64,000 bases of DNA from Stomoxys calcitrans. Lineage: Eukaryota > Arthropoda > Insecta > Diptera > Muscidae. Location of the stretch: contig NC_081555.1 of NCBI RefSeq assembly GCF_963082655.1, positions 89,974,272 to 90,038,271 of the forward strand. The letters run 5' to 3'. A program made the position numbers and the translations under genes. Of the stretch, positions 1 through 15,200 are shown one piece after another. Position 1 is the first letter of the stretch, and every line of letters begins with the position of its first letter. The notes beneath the pieces are model-generated. The model did no database searches and was not told where the DNA came from. It worked only from the letters and a program-made list of their open reading frames with translations.

Positions 1-2
1 AC

Positions 3-257
3 AAAAACAACAGCTTAATTCCGCAAACAACATCTAGAACAACAACGACAACAACAAAACGTACACGCAAAAGATCAACAACAGATTTCTCAACGTCAAC
101 CACCACAACGGCGGCAGCTGCTGCTGCTGCACTTCTAACAAATGTAAATTACATCAATCCCACAATAGCAGCAACAGCAACAACAAAACGGAATAGAAAA
201 CAACTGCAGCAGCAGCAGCAACAACAGCAACAGCAAACTTTATATGTGCAACAGAGA
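3..257 (+). CDS. tlk: tlk N-terminal coding exon (partial at window edge)
   Basis: One frame is open from base 3 and encodes a Thr/Ser-rich segment with basic clusters (KRTRKRS, KRNRK), an alanine run and a polyQ run. It ends at a good donor, AGA|GTAAGT, at 257/258 in phase 0. The next tlk exon starts at 18820 in phase 0, so joining them keeps frame (...YVQQR then MSAGAQ...). Assignment to tlk is inferred from frame, strand and matching composition. The methionine at 18820 could instead start a shorter isoform made from another promoter. Confidence 0.7.
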
Positions 258-3200
258 GTAAGTAGAAAACATAAAATGAAATGCAAAACCACTGTTAAGC
301 TCGGAGATTATGCAGCTTCATTTTGAAAAGAAAGAAAAACAAAATAACAGCACACTCCCCATAATTATCAGTAAAAATGTAAACAAATTCTTGTTTTTCA
401 TTTTCTTATGCTCCCTGCTCTCATTCTTTTTCTCTCTTTTATAATAAAACGCAGAATGTGGTGTATATATCCCACAGTGCTGTATAAATTAGTAGCACGT
501 GCTTTTTTTGTACTCGTTTTTTTCATCAAGAGCAATGATTGCTGTTGGTCTTTGCAACGCAAACTGCAGCAACAGCAACAACAAATTATGACACATAATT
601 TTGTTTTTCAGTTCGTCGCGTTTCCTCTCTAGACTCTAGACAAAACTCATCAATTGGGCTCTCTTTTTGTTTTTAAGCGTAACAAAAAAGAGAACAAAAA
701 TTAAAAAGCGAGAAACATCGACGAGATTCGAATTTGTTTGTCTCTTCTTTCCTACCAGCCAAAGCAAATATAATTATATAGCGAGTGCAAGAAAATTCCA
801 AAAACAATTGTGGGGTGCCCAACTGTATGTGTGCGGGCCGTTTGTGCTGTTTTCTGTGCCTTCTTTTCATTATGATAATGTGAATTTAACAAGAAAAAAA
901 AATTAGAGCAAATGCAAAAAGATAAAAGTCGGTTGATACCGACTGAAAAAAAATTGTAGTACAACAACGAGCATTTCATACAAATACTGTGTATACCACA
1001 AAACAACCGTCCATACATATAAAATTAAAAGTATGTAAATATGTATGTCTATGCAAAAAAAACAAATATGCACAGTATCTCTGTATACTCTGTTTTGTGT
1101 TGCAAAATCAAATAGGAAAGCTACTTTTTATGTTTTTTTTGCAAAGTGAAAGAAAAGATCAGTTATTTTTGTGTACAAGTGTGTGTGTGTGCAATTTTTT
1201 ATTAAAGCAAACACAGTCATGCCAAAATCGTTAAACATCTACTTTTTTCCCCCATTTATGTACCTACGTACATGTATCTAGTGAAAATTTGTGAAATTTT
1301 CAACTACTTTGTTAATTTTCCCCCTTTGGTGTTTAATCACTTTTTTTTTATTGTGTGTGTTGTCATATTAGTGGGAGGAACAAATGTGAAATTTTCCAAG
1401 ATTTATGTCAAAGAAAATGCTTAACATTTATCAATTTCAGAGATGGCTAAAATAAGTTTGTTGTGATTTTAATTTGACCTAATTTTTAAAATATGGCATT
1501 TTATGAAGATTGTGGTCCAATTTGGTCTATAACCTGATAGGTACCTACATATAAAACGTACCTATCTCCCGATTAAACGCCTTGAGCACCTGGACGCCCC
1601 AATTTGTGTCCGATTTGGCTGACATTTTGCACGTAATGTTCCATCCGTAACAACCTTGTCAAGTATGGCCAATATCTGTCTATAGCCTGATATAGTTCAT
1701 ATATAAACCTTTTTATATCTTTAATGAGAGCCTTATATTGCCATGCTCGATAAATAAGTCCTGTTTTGGGGCGTTTGGAAGGTGAGAAATCCGCCAGAAA
1801 TTTCGCCCCGAATGTGAATATCGGATTCGTGCTCTACTCCCATATATCTTTTATTTGAGGCCAATATTGCCACGATCGGCGAGTGGCCATCCAGATACTT
1901 CGCTCTAAATTTAGATATCACACTCGTTCTTTACGGCCAAATACTTTTTTTTTGAGCCCTTATATTGTAATGATCGAAAATTATGTCCCGTTTAGGAAAA
2001 AAATTTCGATAACAGATTCGTTCTTTACTTTCATTTCAGTCCTATACTGTCATTGCGGGTTTTGGAGGTGCAACGAACACCCCATACACTTACTTAAATT
2101 TGGATACCAAATTTTTATTTTTGGGCTACTAGGTTGGTATAAGAGCGCAACAAAATTTCGGTTGAATCGCCTCACTAATCTTCGAGATCTGAGGTTTCTG
2201 AAAATTGTGGTAAGGTAAGGGGCGTGGTTGGATTGGATTAGGGACAACGGTCAACATGTCTAAAATTTTCGAACAATTTACTTTTATAAAAAATCCCGTT
2301 AGTTTGATCAAATAGGTGCCCAAGAAGTGGAGATCTGGAGTGGAGGTTTATATGGAAGCTTTATCAGGTTATAGACCGATTCAGACCATAATTGGGATGG
2401 ATGTTGAAGAAGACATTGTATAAAATTCCATCCCATTCGGCTAAGATTGCTTCATTTAGGTGCCTTAGCCCAAATCGGGAGTCCGATTTAAACGATTTAA
2501 ATCTAAACGTACCTCCGAAAGAATTTTTGCGAACTGGTGAAAAGCAGTAGGCAAGGGTAGAGTTTATATCCAAGCCCGGCAAGGCAACCTATGCGACACC
2601 AAAGCCCAAAAGACGATATAAATCTAACGACTTGTCTACGTATTGTGGATACCATAATAAAGTGTAAGACTTGGTTAGCATAAAATAGAAGAATACTACG
2701 ACACCAAGACCTACACTTTGGCGGTATGCACATCGAGGGGGTTTTAGTAATGTGAGGTCCGACATACTGATCCAAGGGAGCCCAATTTGAAGCACCACGT
2801 TTTCTCAACAGAACGTTTTCAATGTTAAGGTCAAATACTTAAGAGTAGTCTTGGACAGGAAGCTAAACTGGAAGTGTCACATTCGAGAGTTTGCTGAAAA
2901 GGCTCACAGATGTTGGACACTATGTAGGTGGGACGTAGATTCGAAGTGGTGCCTAAATCCTAGGATAGTCCATTGGTTCTACAAGAGAGTGGTTAGACTT
3001 CGATGAAGAAAAAATGTAAAGTAAAGAGAGTACAAAATGTTCGGAAGACATGTTGTCTTAGCATAGTGCCCCTATAGCACTAGAGACAATCTTAAATATC
3101 CGATCCATAGAAATACAGATTAAGTAGGGGTCAACCATTGCGCCTATGAGACTTGGAGCGATGGGAGATAGAAAATAGGATCAGATCTTCATTAGGTGTC

Positions 3201-6200
3201 GTGCCATAGCGGAGTAACGAGAAAATGAAAGGGCAGACGATTTGGCCTTGAAGCTCAGTGTATTGCTCTAGGTAATATGGTGGTATATAGCACTGTGGAA
3301 CTGTGAAACGGTCGGTAGGACGATGAAAATCCTATATAAATATCCGGATAGTGAGAGGACGAGTTTAATACTGAAAGAAAGTAGGAAGAAGATTTGCATA
3401 GCATGATAGCACGTGTTAAACACTTTTGGGGTTAACATACTGAGAGACTTTGGTAGAAACACAATACCAGACTGTAACTAATTTAAAGGCATGGGATGGA
3501 GAACAATTAGGGATTTTGTGAGTAGCATTATTTATTATTATTATTATTTTTTCTCGAAGTTACTGTAAAATAAATTAAGGCTGTGTGTTTTGTTGTGGTT
3601 GTATTGTGTGTATTATTTTGCATTTGCATTGGTCAGCGAAAAAAACAGGCAAAACACTTGAAAAATTAAAAAAAAAAAATTGGCAGAGCCCGGCCATGAT
3701 TCGAACCTGGGCACTCGGTGCAACAGCGAGAGCCATTGCTGTTGTCCTAGCGGTCGAAGCCATCAATACAACTTCCAACAGATGAACAAAATCATGTGTA
3801 GTACGAAAGAAGTGTAATTTGTCACATATAGAATGTCTGTTATTACACAAAAATACATGCATTGGGAAAAGTACAGCTAATAGGCACGCTTGTCGAGCTT
3901 GGTTAATGTGGTAATTGTATCATAGATGCGTTTTCGCTATTAATACGATTCAAATACAATATACCAACGCACGGCCCTTGAAGCCATCACACCTAATATG
4001 GTTGAAAAGTCTTCTAACGAAAGATCAAACGCGTCCCATAGTGGTTGGTGTGTGTTGCTATATTTGGCTTTTATTTGCATCTCCGATCATTGAGCTAGTC
4101 TCGAGAAACAAACAAAAATTGTGAAATTTAATAAAATCCCCCTAACAGGCAAAAAAATGAAAAATTAAAAAAAAAATTAGGATTTTTCTAACTTTTGACT
4201 CAAGAATCTAACTAAATTTTCCATGGAATTTATTTCATCAAGGAGCAGGGGATATTTTTGTCATGTCGATGAGTGTATTCCGATTAAAGTTTATGCTCAA
4301 TGATAAGGGGCCTCCTTTTTATGCTGAGGCCAAACGGCGTGCCGCATAGCGACAACACCTGATAGAGAATTTTGAACATGGCAGGACTTTGCATAGCATC
4401 TAACAAATATCTCCTCTCTGTACATTTCAAAAGCATAGCAAAAGCAACAAAAGTCTTCTCTCTAAACAATTCGCATTTTATGAACATATCTCTATTCTTT
4501 CAAAAACGGCAGACTGATTTTCACTTCTTTTAATTCCTTCGAGAATGTATGTATTTTATCCGGAGTATTTGAGTAATAATGGCCATAATGAGCCCCAAAT
4601 TTATGGTTTTATGAAAAACCATGGTTTTGCAGGGGACGCTACCCTCAAAAAATTTTTGCCACTTTTCTTGAAGAAAAACCCCATACTGGGGAGATATTTT
4701 CAAAATTGGCTTTTGTGAAATGGTTGAAGAGACCTCATTCCTTGGATGGCGCATAGACGTATTGCAAGTATTTAGAGATGATCTGGTGTAGCAACATCCT
4801 TGCGTTTTGAAAAAAATTTCAAATTTGGTTAGAGTCGTGCTTACATCGTAGACACGTTTTCACTGTATATTCGATATAAAGCCTAGTACCAACTTCGAGT
4901 TTTCACAGGAGCAACTGTCAAAACGCACTATAAAAAAATGGAGACGAAAATAATCCAAGCACATTCCGTACAAGTGGTACTGAGTTCTATGAGCAAAATA
5001 GTAGCGAAATGTATTGTAGTTGCATCAGGATAAATTTAGCAGAATATTAATTGCAAATGTAATTAAAGGTTCACGAAATGGGCCGAATCAACTCTGCTTC
5101 AATACTGTTGTCTTTGTTGTGTGTTTTTGTTCGACTTTTGTTTGTGATCTGACAAAGAAAAAGAGTCCGTCGGATTTCGCAATAATTTTATAGACATATT
5201 CCCTGTGAATGAAAGTACAACCTACTTTGAAATCTCCCCAAATAATCTTGAAACATTGAAAAAACAACTTTTTCAAATATTTTGGTAGGACCAGGGTAAC
5301 CAGCTTTGAAGGCCTACCAATGGGCCAACGAGCATTTAGGGCCCTGAACTTATAGATAATCTGGTTATAGCAGCTCAGTTATAACCATTAAAAATTTCGT
5401 GATGTTATGTACATATGTATGTATCTTTATCCATTCAAAAATTACGGACTTCCGCTATCTTCTTTTATCCCACTTTGTGTCGCTGATTCATTCCCATTGT
5501 TAAGATGGAAGTATTCATATCCGAATGTAGTAATAGGTATTTCCATTTTTATGAGGTGGCAACGATATCATTTGACAAAAAAAAAAATAATAATATAAGC
5601 CGCCGACGGAAAACGTAAGCCAATACATTCAAATGTTCACAACATGACTTTGTTTCCCACTTTTGGGGTGCAAGAGAACAAAACACGAAGATTTTATGCA
5701 TATTCGACTAAAAAACTTGGTGGTAAAAGAAACAGAAAAATTGAGTAATACCGTGACCTCTTGCCGATTTTAAACGGGTTCAGAGTTTTTTTTTATCTAA
5801 CCTTTACATATCAGCCACCATTGAAAAATTTTAGTTAAAATAAATTAACTGTCACTGTGTAAAACCATCCATTCACATAGCTACTTTTGTCGGTACACTG
5901 ATAACGATTAGTGCACCGACTGCAATCTCCAACAACAACACAGACCAGAAATAAAAATCTTCGCTGCCATTCAAATATGAATGTGTATTGACTTTTCCTT
6001 AGCAAACATTTTCTCTGTGTAGTTTAATTATCACAAAATCAACAGCAGCCAATAACAACAATCAATTCTGTGAGTTTGCGTGTGTAAACACTAGAAACCA
6101 CAAAAGCAAAATACAAAATGAAAATATTCTAAAAATATTCCACTCCCGTAACTAAAAATATTTACAATTTTTAAATTCGTTCATCATCGTTATCGCCGTC

Positions 6201-9200
6201 GTTGTATCTCTGCTGGCAAACACAATACTACAAACACACACACCACTCTCTTCCCAAACATATGGTCGTCGAGTGTGTGAATTCACTTCACTCGCACGAA
6301 CTGACATATCCACACTCACTAGACACATATGCACACGTTCGCTCGCATTCACTTGCCGAATATCGGTGTGAATTGAAAATGTTTTTTTTTTTTTCGGAGC
6401 TTTGTGATCCACCATAAGCCAAAAAAAAAAAAAAATTGAAAAAAAAAATTCGCATGACGTTACGTGACGTCGTTGTATACGGTCTCTCGACCTTGACTCA
6501 TCGGCATGAACTGTAAAACTAAAACGTTTTACACACGAATGAGAAACAAATGCATACCATACCAAACTGTTAATGCGGCACGACAAGAATCGCAAAAGCA
6601 AAAACAATGAATGTGATGAGGGAAAACACCCAATCCAACCACAACCACATGCAACCATAAAGAGCTTCGAACCTCAACAAGTTTCGATCATACTACAAAC
6701 TGTCTTAAAACATTTTTGGGCATATGATGCCAAAGATGAGAGAAGTTGATATGTACATACTACTACTATAACTTTTGAATGTCACATAGTACAATATAAC
6801 TGAACCGGCATTTTTTAAGCAAATTGTTCTTTTCAACAGGGCATACAAGCTAACCATGCACAGTGGTCGAAATGACTGATTTATTGCCTCAAAACCTGTG
6901 ACGCTAAGGATAATTTTTTTTGCTAATATTTTTTTTTGGCGGGGAATAGATTAAGATACACTAAATCCAAAACCCAACATTTTTTAAAGTTGTTTGTATT
7001 CTTTTTTTTTATGAATGTTGCAACATTTTTTCATATTTTAAAAGTTGTTTTTATACATACCACCATAAGATGGGGGTATAGTAATCTAGTCATTCCGTTT
7101 GCGACACCTCGAAATTTTGATCTGCGACCCTTTAAAGTGCATATATTCTTATCGTCTATCTGCTGAAATAAGGATTGAGGTCGAACGAATAAAGCTAACC
7201 ACTTGAAACTTTGCAAAGATACTTCTTATTGATGTAGGACATTATAGTTTGCAAATGGACCCTATCGGTTCAGATTTTGATATAGCCCACATATAAACGG
7301 ATCCATCGATTTGATTTCTTGAGTCCCTAAAGGTCGCAATTAATGTCCGATTTGGCTATAACATTGCGTAATGACTTCTCAAACAAACGTGCCAAGTTTG
7401 GTGTGAATCAGTCCATCACCTCATGTAGCCCCCATATAAACCGATCTTCCCATTACACTTATTGGGTTCCTAGATGAATTTATTGAATATGAATATGATG
7501 AATATATTGAATTTTTCGTCTTAATTTGAAGAAAAATTAACTTTGTGCTTAAGACAATATTGGCAAGCATATTATCAATTTGTCTACAAACATGGCTAAA
7601 GAAATAATTGTGTCATTTAACCTCTAAATTTAATGCAGTATAATTTTTGCAAAGAATGGCTTCTACCTTTTTCAATTAAACATTTTATTTTTGTCGTTGT
7701 TCTCCTTGAAAAACAGGAATTTAACAGTAACATATCGTTAAAAAAGCGATGGCATACTTTTGTAAAACTTGTTTTTATTTGTTTTGTTACCAGTTAAAAC
7801 TTTCTTAAACCACACCATTTGCATTGTTAATCTTTGAAATGGTAAGATATGCTCGGCAAATAGATTTTTCTCTTCTGTGAAATCGATAACTTTCGGAGGA
7901 ATTACGTTCATAAGCCATAATCCAATTAGTATTTACGGAATAGAATTAATTTTCGAACAAAAATTCGCTCTACAACGGATGCGAGAATTATACCCAAGGT
8001 TATAAACCGATTTGGACCAAACTTTTCCACGGAAGTTGGAATTCATAGCAGAACACTACGTGGATAATTTCAGACAAATCGGACATTTCTAAACGCATAA
8101 GATTTCAAATCAGGAGGTTGCTTTATATGGTAGCAATTTAAATCTTACTAAGCTCGATTGTTGGAAGTCGTAACAAAACACTATGAGCAAAACTAGCTAA
8201 ATCGGATAACAATTACGGCTTGCAGTAGCTCAAGATATTTTGGAAGTCGTGAAAAAACACCACATACAATGTTTAGCAAATCGGATAATAACTGAGGCTT
8301 CTAGAGCTCATAAAGTCAAGTTGAAGGACCGTTTTATATGGGAGCTATATGCAAATCTAAACCGATATGGCTCATTACCAATCTCCAAGGACGTACATCA
8401 ATAAGAATTATGTATGCAAAATTGCAAGCGGATATCTTTATCGTTCAACCCGATTTCTACAGACGGACGGCCGGACTTGGCTAGATCGACTTAGAATGTC
8501 AAGAAGATCAATAATATATACTTCATGGGGTCGTAGAGCAATATTTCGAGGTGTCATCCATGACCGGAATGGCTTAATAAGTTCACCCCACATTCTATGA
8601 TGGTGGGTTTAAAATTCAAAAAGGGCAAATTTGACAAAAAACGAATTGTCAAAATGTGGTTTTTTGACGCTGATGATGATTGATGATTATTTTTCGGCCC
8701 GCATTTGTCCAATTCCTTTCAACTCATCTCCCTCAGTTCTAACATGCATACACCACCCACGTTTGAATGGAATGTTCGCTTTAAGCAAAATACAACATGT
8801 TGCATCGTGTGCTGTGTCTAGGCTTGAGGTTGTAATCTCCACAATTGAGGAATTTCTGTTTTTTTTTTTTTAATGGGGTTTGACTTTATTTTGGCCTGGT
8901 ATCTGGTCGCTGGTTGTATCGTCGTTTCGTGTTTGATTGTGTTTTTTTTTTGTTTGTTTTTTGTTTTCGTATATTTTTTGCTTGTCACTTTTGTTGTTGC
9001 TGGCTTTGCCGTTTTCGTTTTGTATGCGGTCGTCGTCGTATTTTATTATTATTATTGTTGTTGTTGGACTTTCAGTCTTATCACCACTTGGAGTCCATTC
9101 CCCTTTTAAACTAGTTGGACTGGTTTTTAGTTTTCATTTCATTTTTTTGTTGTTCATTCGTGTCTTTCATCTTCGTATTTGCAATTTTTCACTGTTTGAA

Positions 9201-12200
9201 TTTTTTTTTGTTTTTGATTTTTGCTGTTTTCAAATCGACGAGTGTATGTAGGTATGTTGTTATATATGGCATTGTATGAAGTGCACTCGTTCATGAGTGT
9301 ATGATGTATGGACGACGTGTGTATGTTGAAATGTATGTAAATGGCTGTGCATGTTTTGCGCTTTAATGGTTATACGTTTTTTGGTTAGTTTGGTTAAAAA
9401 AAGCTGCGATTATGCTGAGGTGGATGTGTGGGTATGATGTTCCGTGTGTGGTGAAAATCATCAATGGTGGAGAAGGAGGCGCTGACAAATTCGATAATGC
9501 ATTATGTACTATATCTCTTAATGTGTTGAAAAATGAATAATTGAAACGGCTTGCTGACTGTTTTTTTCATTGAGGCAACTGACTACATAAACCGGGTGAA
9601 AATCTATTAAATATTTTTGTTTCTTTCATTTTGAGCAAATGGTACCTAGTCTTTGAAAGAAAAGGGGAGAGGGTTAAATACTGAATGCGATATTTTCGAA
9701 ATGTATGGTAGGTACATATTGTTAGGTAACTAGATGGATGGATGACCTATTTTAATTCTTGTTGTTTTTGGAATAGAGAAATTTGCAATGGTTTTTGGCA
9801 TACAGAGAGTTTATGTTTGTACAGTGGCTCATATAGCAAATGTGCCCATGTTCAATCATTAAGGAACAGGGGCAAACATCTCACATATCGATGAGTGCTG
9901 TCTGATTCAAGTTTAAGCATGGCTTCTATGAATGGCATAATACCTCACAAATGTCGCCAGCATTAGGATATAAAAACCACCTATGAAAGAAAATTTTCCT
10001 GGTGTTCTCGCGAGGATTCTAATCATGGCGTTCAGCGTTATATGCGGACATGTTAACCTCCAGAGATGCCAACTTAGCGCTTCTCTCATTAGATTTGGTG
10101 CTTTTTAGGTTACCAAAAACCCAAAAAGGTACCATGTAGTGGCAAACGAAAAAAGCGCTAGGTGAACGCTTTTTGAATCTCTATTTAGTGCTTTTTACCC
10201 TGTTTTGTAAGGTTAAATTTTTTACTGTCGCTTATTGTCACGGGGAGCATTTAATAGCCTTTTTTATATAACATGAAACTTCCCACAAACATTCCATTTA
10301 GGAATAGGGGATATGTATTTCTCACAAAAAATGAGTGGGGTCCGATTAAAGTTATAGCCTTATGATCAGCCACCACTTTTTGTCGAGTTCAAACGAATCG
10401 CTGCTTAACATCTTCGAAGAAAAGTTTCATGTAGCAGAATACATCGGGAAAGGCTGAACTATTAACAACAAACATTCGGCGGCGATACCCCATTATTTTT
10501 TTGCCAATTCTTTCACTCGTCGTGATTTGCCTGGTTTTTTCCTTTGTTTCAAGGATAATTTCCCTTAAAATTATACACCTATTTGCAAAAATTTCAAAAG
10601 ACGAAGTTAGTGCTTTACTGTTTACTGTTTTTACTCTTTTTACAATTTGTATTACGGTTCTTGTTGGTAAAATGTTGGCATAACTGTTAACCTCTGCGCT
10701 ACGATGGTCTCCACAGCGGTCCATATATGTTTTTAATGCTAAAATATTAATTTATGGAAAAACCATTACAAAAATAATTGATTTTGCAGATAAAAAGAGG
10801 CTTAGGAAGTCAAAGGAAATTTTATGTTTTTTTAGTATCTTACAAAAACGATTGTGTTGAAAAGTATTGCTGAGTCAATATGAATGATCTTACTAACAGA
10901 TATATACAAATTTTTTAAAAATCGAGGGACAAGCATTAATGTCATCGCTTCTCTAATAATAATGCCATAGATTTAGAGAAAGTTTTGAATAATAAAATAT
11001 TTGCTGAAATTGTCTGATAACCAGTGTGCAGTTCACTTATCTATCTAAGTTTTACAAAATTTATTGCCATATGACAGAAATATCTTAAATTATGATTAAC
11101 ATATCTTTACTCTTTTTACAACGGGCTTTTTACATACAGTGACCCACATAAGTGTTCGTTTTTCGCTTTTCTTCAATATAGCGACGAATACTTTTGTGAG
11201 CAAGATTTTTTAGTTATTTTCAATTTATCATTAGTACAGTGAAGATATTTTATTATTTTTTTTTTTTGCATATTTCGATTCTTTATATACGTCTTTAGGC
11301 ATCTCGATAAAAATATTTTTGCAAAAATGTTCAAAGGTTTACAAAAATCTAATAAAGATATTTGAAGAAAACAGAAAAACGAATACTTATGTGAGTCACT
11401 GTACATAAGTCTCATAATTATCTCATTAAAATCATAATTTCACCACACCCCTTGCTATCTATAGTACCTCTTCTATTGTCTGTTTTTGTGTTGTAAACAA
11501 ACACATTAAATCCCATAATTAAAAGGCCATGTGAAACTACCACTGTTAACTGTGAACCATAAATGTCCCACAGTGCGTTTAAATAATAAATAAGAGACAG
11601 TCAAATGATACACCTCATTGACCTAACATCTGTTAATTTAACACCTTATCTTGTTATATCTCTCAAAGCGCGCGCACATATACATGCATGCATACTGTGT
11701 AACAGAGACAATCAACACGCGAAACCTCAAATGTTAAGCTTAACAGTGGAAGAGTGTGTCGGCGAGAAATCAATCTAAATAAAAGGAAACATTTGCTGAG
11801 CAAATGTTGAGAGAGCGGTGAACAGAAGATAGATAGAAGAAGGAAGAAGAGTGCAATGAAAATGTATCTCAAATATGCATAGTTGTAAAATTTAAGTAGT
11901 AAATGTGGCGATATGTTAATGTGTAGTAATTATTTAAAAATTGGGAAACAATTTTAATCAACGGATTATAATTGGGAGTTAATGGGATAATAGTAGCAAT
12001 GCAATTTATTTTTAGTTTTAGAAACTTATTCCATTATATTTATTTTGTTGGAAGCAAAATAAATAGGTAACTCATTGCTTAAATGATTTCTTTTGTTGAA
12101 TTCGTGGTGTTACTACTGCTACTCTATTCTTTACTCGCTCGCACACTGGCACACCTACAACCCAACATTGGCAAAAGATATGTATGCATGTAGCCATGTA

Positions 12201-15200
12201 CACATTCATTCTGCTCACGAATGTATGATTCGGTATGTATGTAGAAAAGTATTTTGTACAATGACGTTGCGAACAGCAGCAGCGATGAGACAACAACACA
12301 ACACACCACCACCATCATGAGACCATTTATTGGCATATAAAATATTTCTCTTCCTTCCTTTTAACATTATCAACGTCTCGCGGAACAAGACAAGTTTTTT
12401 CTTCAACGTCTCCCAATTTTTTCCATTCAAATTGAAAAGAAAACTTTTTGTGTTTGTTGCAATATGCAGAAAAAAAAGTGATGTGAATGAAAAAGTAATA
12501 CAAAGCTTAGCAAAAATTAAATTGCTTCAAAGAATCATCCACAACCATTAGTGTTGATAAGTGTTTGCAAAAGGCATTCGCTAGAAAATTAATTTGAAAA
12601 ATTTAAATTGCAAAAATTTATTATAAATAACTCTAGGGAAAAATCTTTCTTCAGTTCCTCTTCGTTTTGTTTTCGGCAGTGTTGGTTTGCCGACACACAC
12701 ACGCACGCAATCAAACGTCCTCACATTACGACGATGGCGAACGACGATCATCAAACCCAACATCAAACGATGAGACAACAACGATGACGAAGTGAAAAAA
12801 AAACAATTATTTGCTACTTTTTCCATGTTCTTGTTGTTACTTTTCATTAAATCGCATCGAGAAGAAAAAACAAGACGTGACAAATTAAAAAAAAAATTAA
12901 TTTTTCCCCAAAAACGCCAACGTTCACTCACAACACTCTTTATCTCCTTCTGTCCCATGCTAGCGGCTCGGACTGTTCTCTCAACGTACTCACTCACACA
13001 AGCACATTCTAGTGACAGAGCGAGCGAAATGACAGTCATCGGTTGGATTGTGAAAAGAAAACAAGAAATAACGAAAAACAAAGTTTTTGCAAAAACTACT
13101 TTAAATAAATTCGCACTGAAATAAAATTGTGTTTTCTTTTGTGGAAGTTGAAAATAAATGAGAAAACCCAAATAAATGGAATACGCAAATTTAAATGAAA
13201 ACACATTTAAGCATCTTATTATTCTTTTTCCACATATTCTACCTACTACCACCCAATTGAAACAATGAAAGAAAGTTCAACATAAAATTTCTGAAGTGAG
13301 AGGAAAAAAAGTGTACCTACATACTTATCTAATGTGTGCGTGTGCTATTGATGGAGCCTTAATAAAGAAATAATAAACTTAAAAATTAAAAGCAAAAATG
13401 TGACAACGATGGCAAATATTTTGCTCGACAATTTGCAATTTACATACAAAGTATGAAATATCAAAAAGTTTTAAACAATTGAAAAACGATGAAAGCAATC
13501 GCAATTGGAAAATGTGAAAAATTTTTTTAACCAAAAATATATGGTTTTTAAAGTTTTCTTAATAAGGAAAAAAATCACAAAATTCTATAGTTGTGTCGTT
13601 GGTCTCCCCCTTTGTGGTAGCCATTTTTATTTTTTCTCATGTCTGCTTTGTTATTTTGCCCGTATTCATTTCGTGTCTTGTGTTCGTCGTCGTCATTGCC
13701 GTCTTCTTTTCCCCCATCCACATTCATCTACACACATTTCATGCAAATCTCTTAAACTTTTTCCTCCTCTACTGCTATTTCTTCTTTTTTTTCACCCCAC
13801 CAAGACTTTGTAAATGTCTAAACGGCAACCAACAAACGACAAACAATCGGCCAGACCGACGGTTGGACGGACATATGAGACGACATACCAACCGTCCGTG
13901 TTGTCGTCGTTGACGGGTTCTATAGATATTTCGTGTTTATTCGCGGCGTTGTGTACGTGTGTGTGCGCGCAATGGCAAGAATTCAAAAGTGGCAGCAACA
14001 ACAACAATAATGCCATGAGTAAATTCACTCTTTTATTTTCTTGAGTTGTGTATTTTAGGAATTAGTAGTGCATGGACATTAGCGCACTCTTATCCGGCAG
14101 TGTGTTTTTTTCCTACAGCCTGCTCTTGTGTGTGCGTGTTTAAAATCATTTTGTATATTCTGCCTCCATGCTTTAGTGTAGTGCTGTTTAATTTTACAAT
14201 ATTTCTTGTTCTCTGTTTTGATTGTTTTCTTCTTTCCATTCTTCTTCATAAGTACACAAAGTCAAAGTATGTGTGTGTGTGTGTGTGCGAAGTGAGTTTG
14301 ACTGCGAGCGAGCTGTTTTTGGGAAACACTTTACAACACTGGTTTTCCTTTATTTGACATAATACTACGAGTGTCATAGTGTTAACTCTTTCTCACATTC
14401 TCTCTCTCTCGGTAATAGAGTATCTTTGACAAAGAACAAACGAACGACAGCTGTTTCCATCGTCATCTTTCCTAAACATAAAAAAAAGTAAAATACAAAA
14501 AGAAGTAACACCCGATGGAAATAAGAAAAAAACTTACGATTAATTAATGAATTAAACTTAAGGTTTACAAAAAAATAAAGACCAACGCAAAAAAACCCTC
14601 AAAAAATTTTGTTCGAGGAGGCTAACTATCATGAAAATGATGTCGTCTAAAAGATGTGAGTGCTTTTAGGGGCGAAATTTGTGTTGTCTTTTCCTTTAAC
14701 CTGTGCCCCCGGTGTTTTTGATTTATATTAAATTTTTTTAGTTTGATCTTTGCTTAAAAATTATAGTTTGTAGTTGTTTGTATCTATTATTTATCATATT
14801 TTCTGAAATTTCACCTATCCTCACGTAGGAAATAGAATAAAATCTCCCTATCACATAATCTTTCTTGCCCCATGTACATAAGTTGTGTGACTATGTAAAT
14901 ATGTATGTCAAATGTGAGTGTTCAAAAGTTTTTGTTCTTACGAGATTCCACCCTTAAAAAATCATTTGTTCTTTACAACGTTCCCAATGTGTATGTTGGT
15001 TTGTGTGGATTTCCGTCATAATTAACATTGTGAAGTTCCTTCTTTTTTTTCCCACAATATTAATGGTTGCTTAAGAATATGTGTTCTTCCTTGTAGAACT
15101 TTCTTCCTTCGGGTTTTGGTAATTGGTGAGGGAAACGGTGCAAACAAACAAACACGAACTTTTCATTATTCATCCAAAATCATAACATGTATGTATGTAA

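Noticed and set aside
3700..3790. Possible tRNA gene on the minus strand
   Set aside because: Has a B box but no acceptor stem closure or proper A box; it recurs in the copy at 36541, so it is a SINE head.
6152..6658. 168-codon minus-strand frame
   Set aside because: No domain, unusual composition and crosses a poly-T/poly-A run; more likely regulatory-looking intron sequence.
12581..13252. 223-codon minus-strand frame
   Set aside because: Low-complexity, Phe/Arg-rich, overlaps another open frame on the plus strand, no recognisable domain and sits in the tlk intron.
14627..14660. Candidate alternative first coding exon of tlk (ATGAAAATGATG... then GTGAGT)
   Set aside because: The donor would leave phase 1, which does not match the phase-0 acceptor at 18820, and no promoter was evident.
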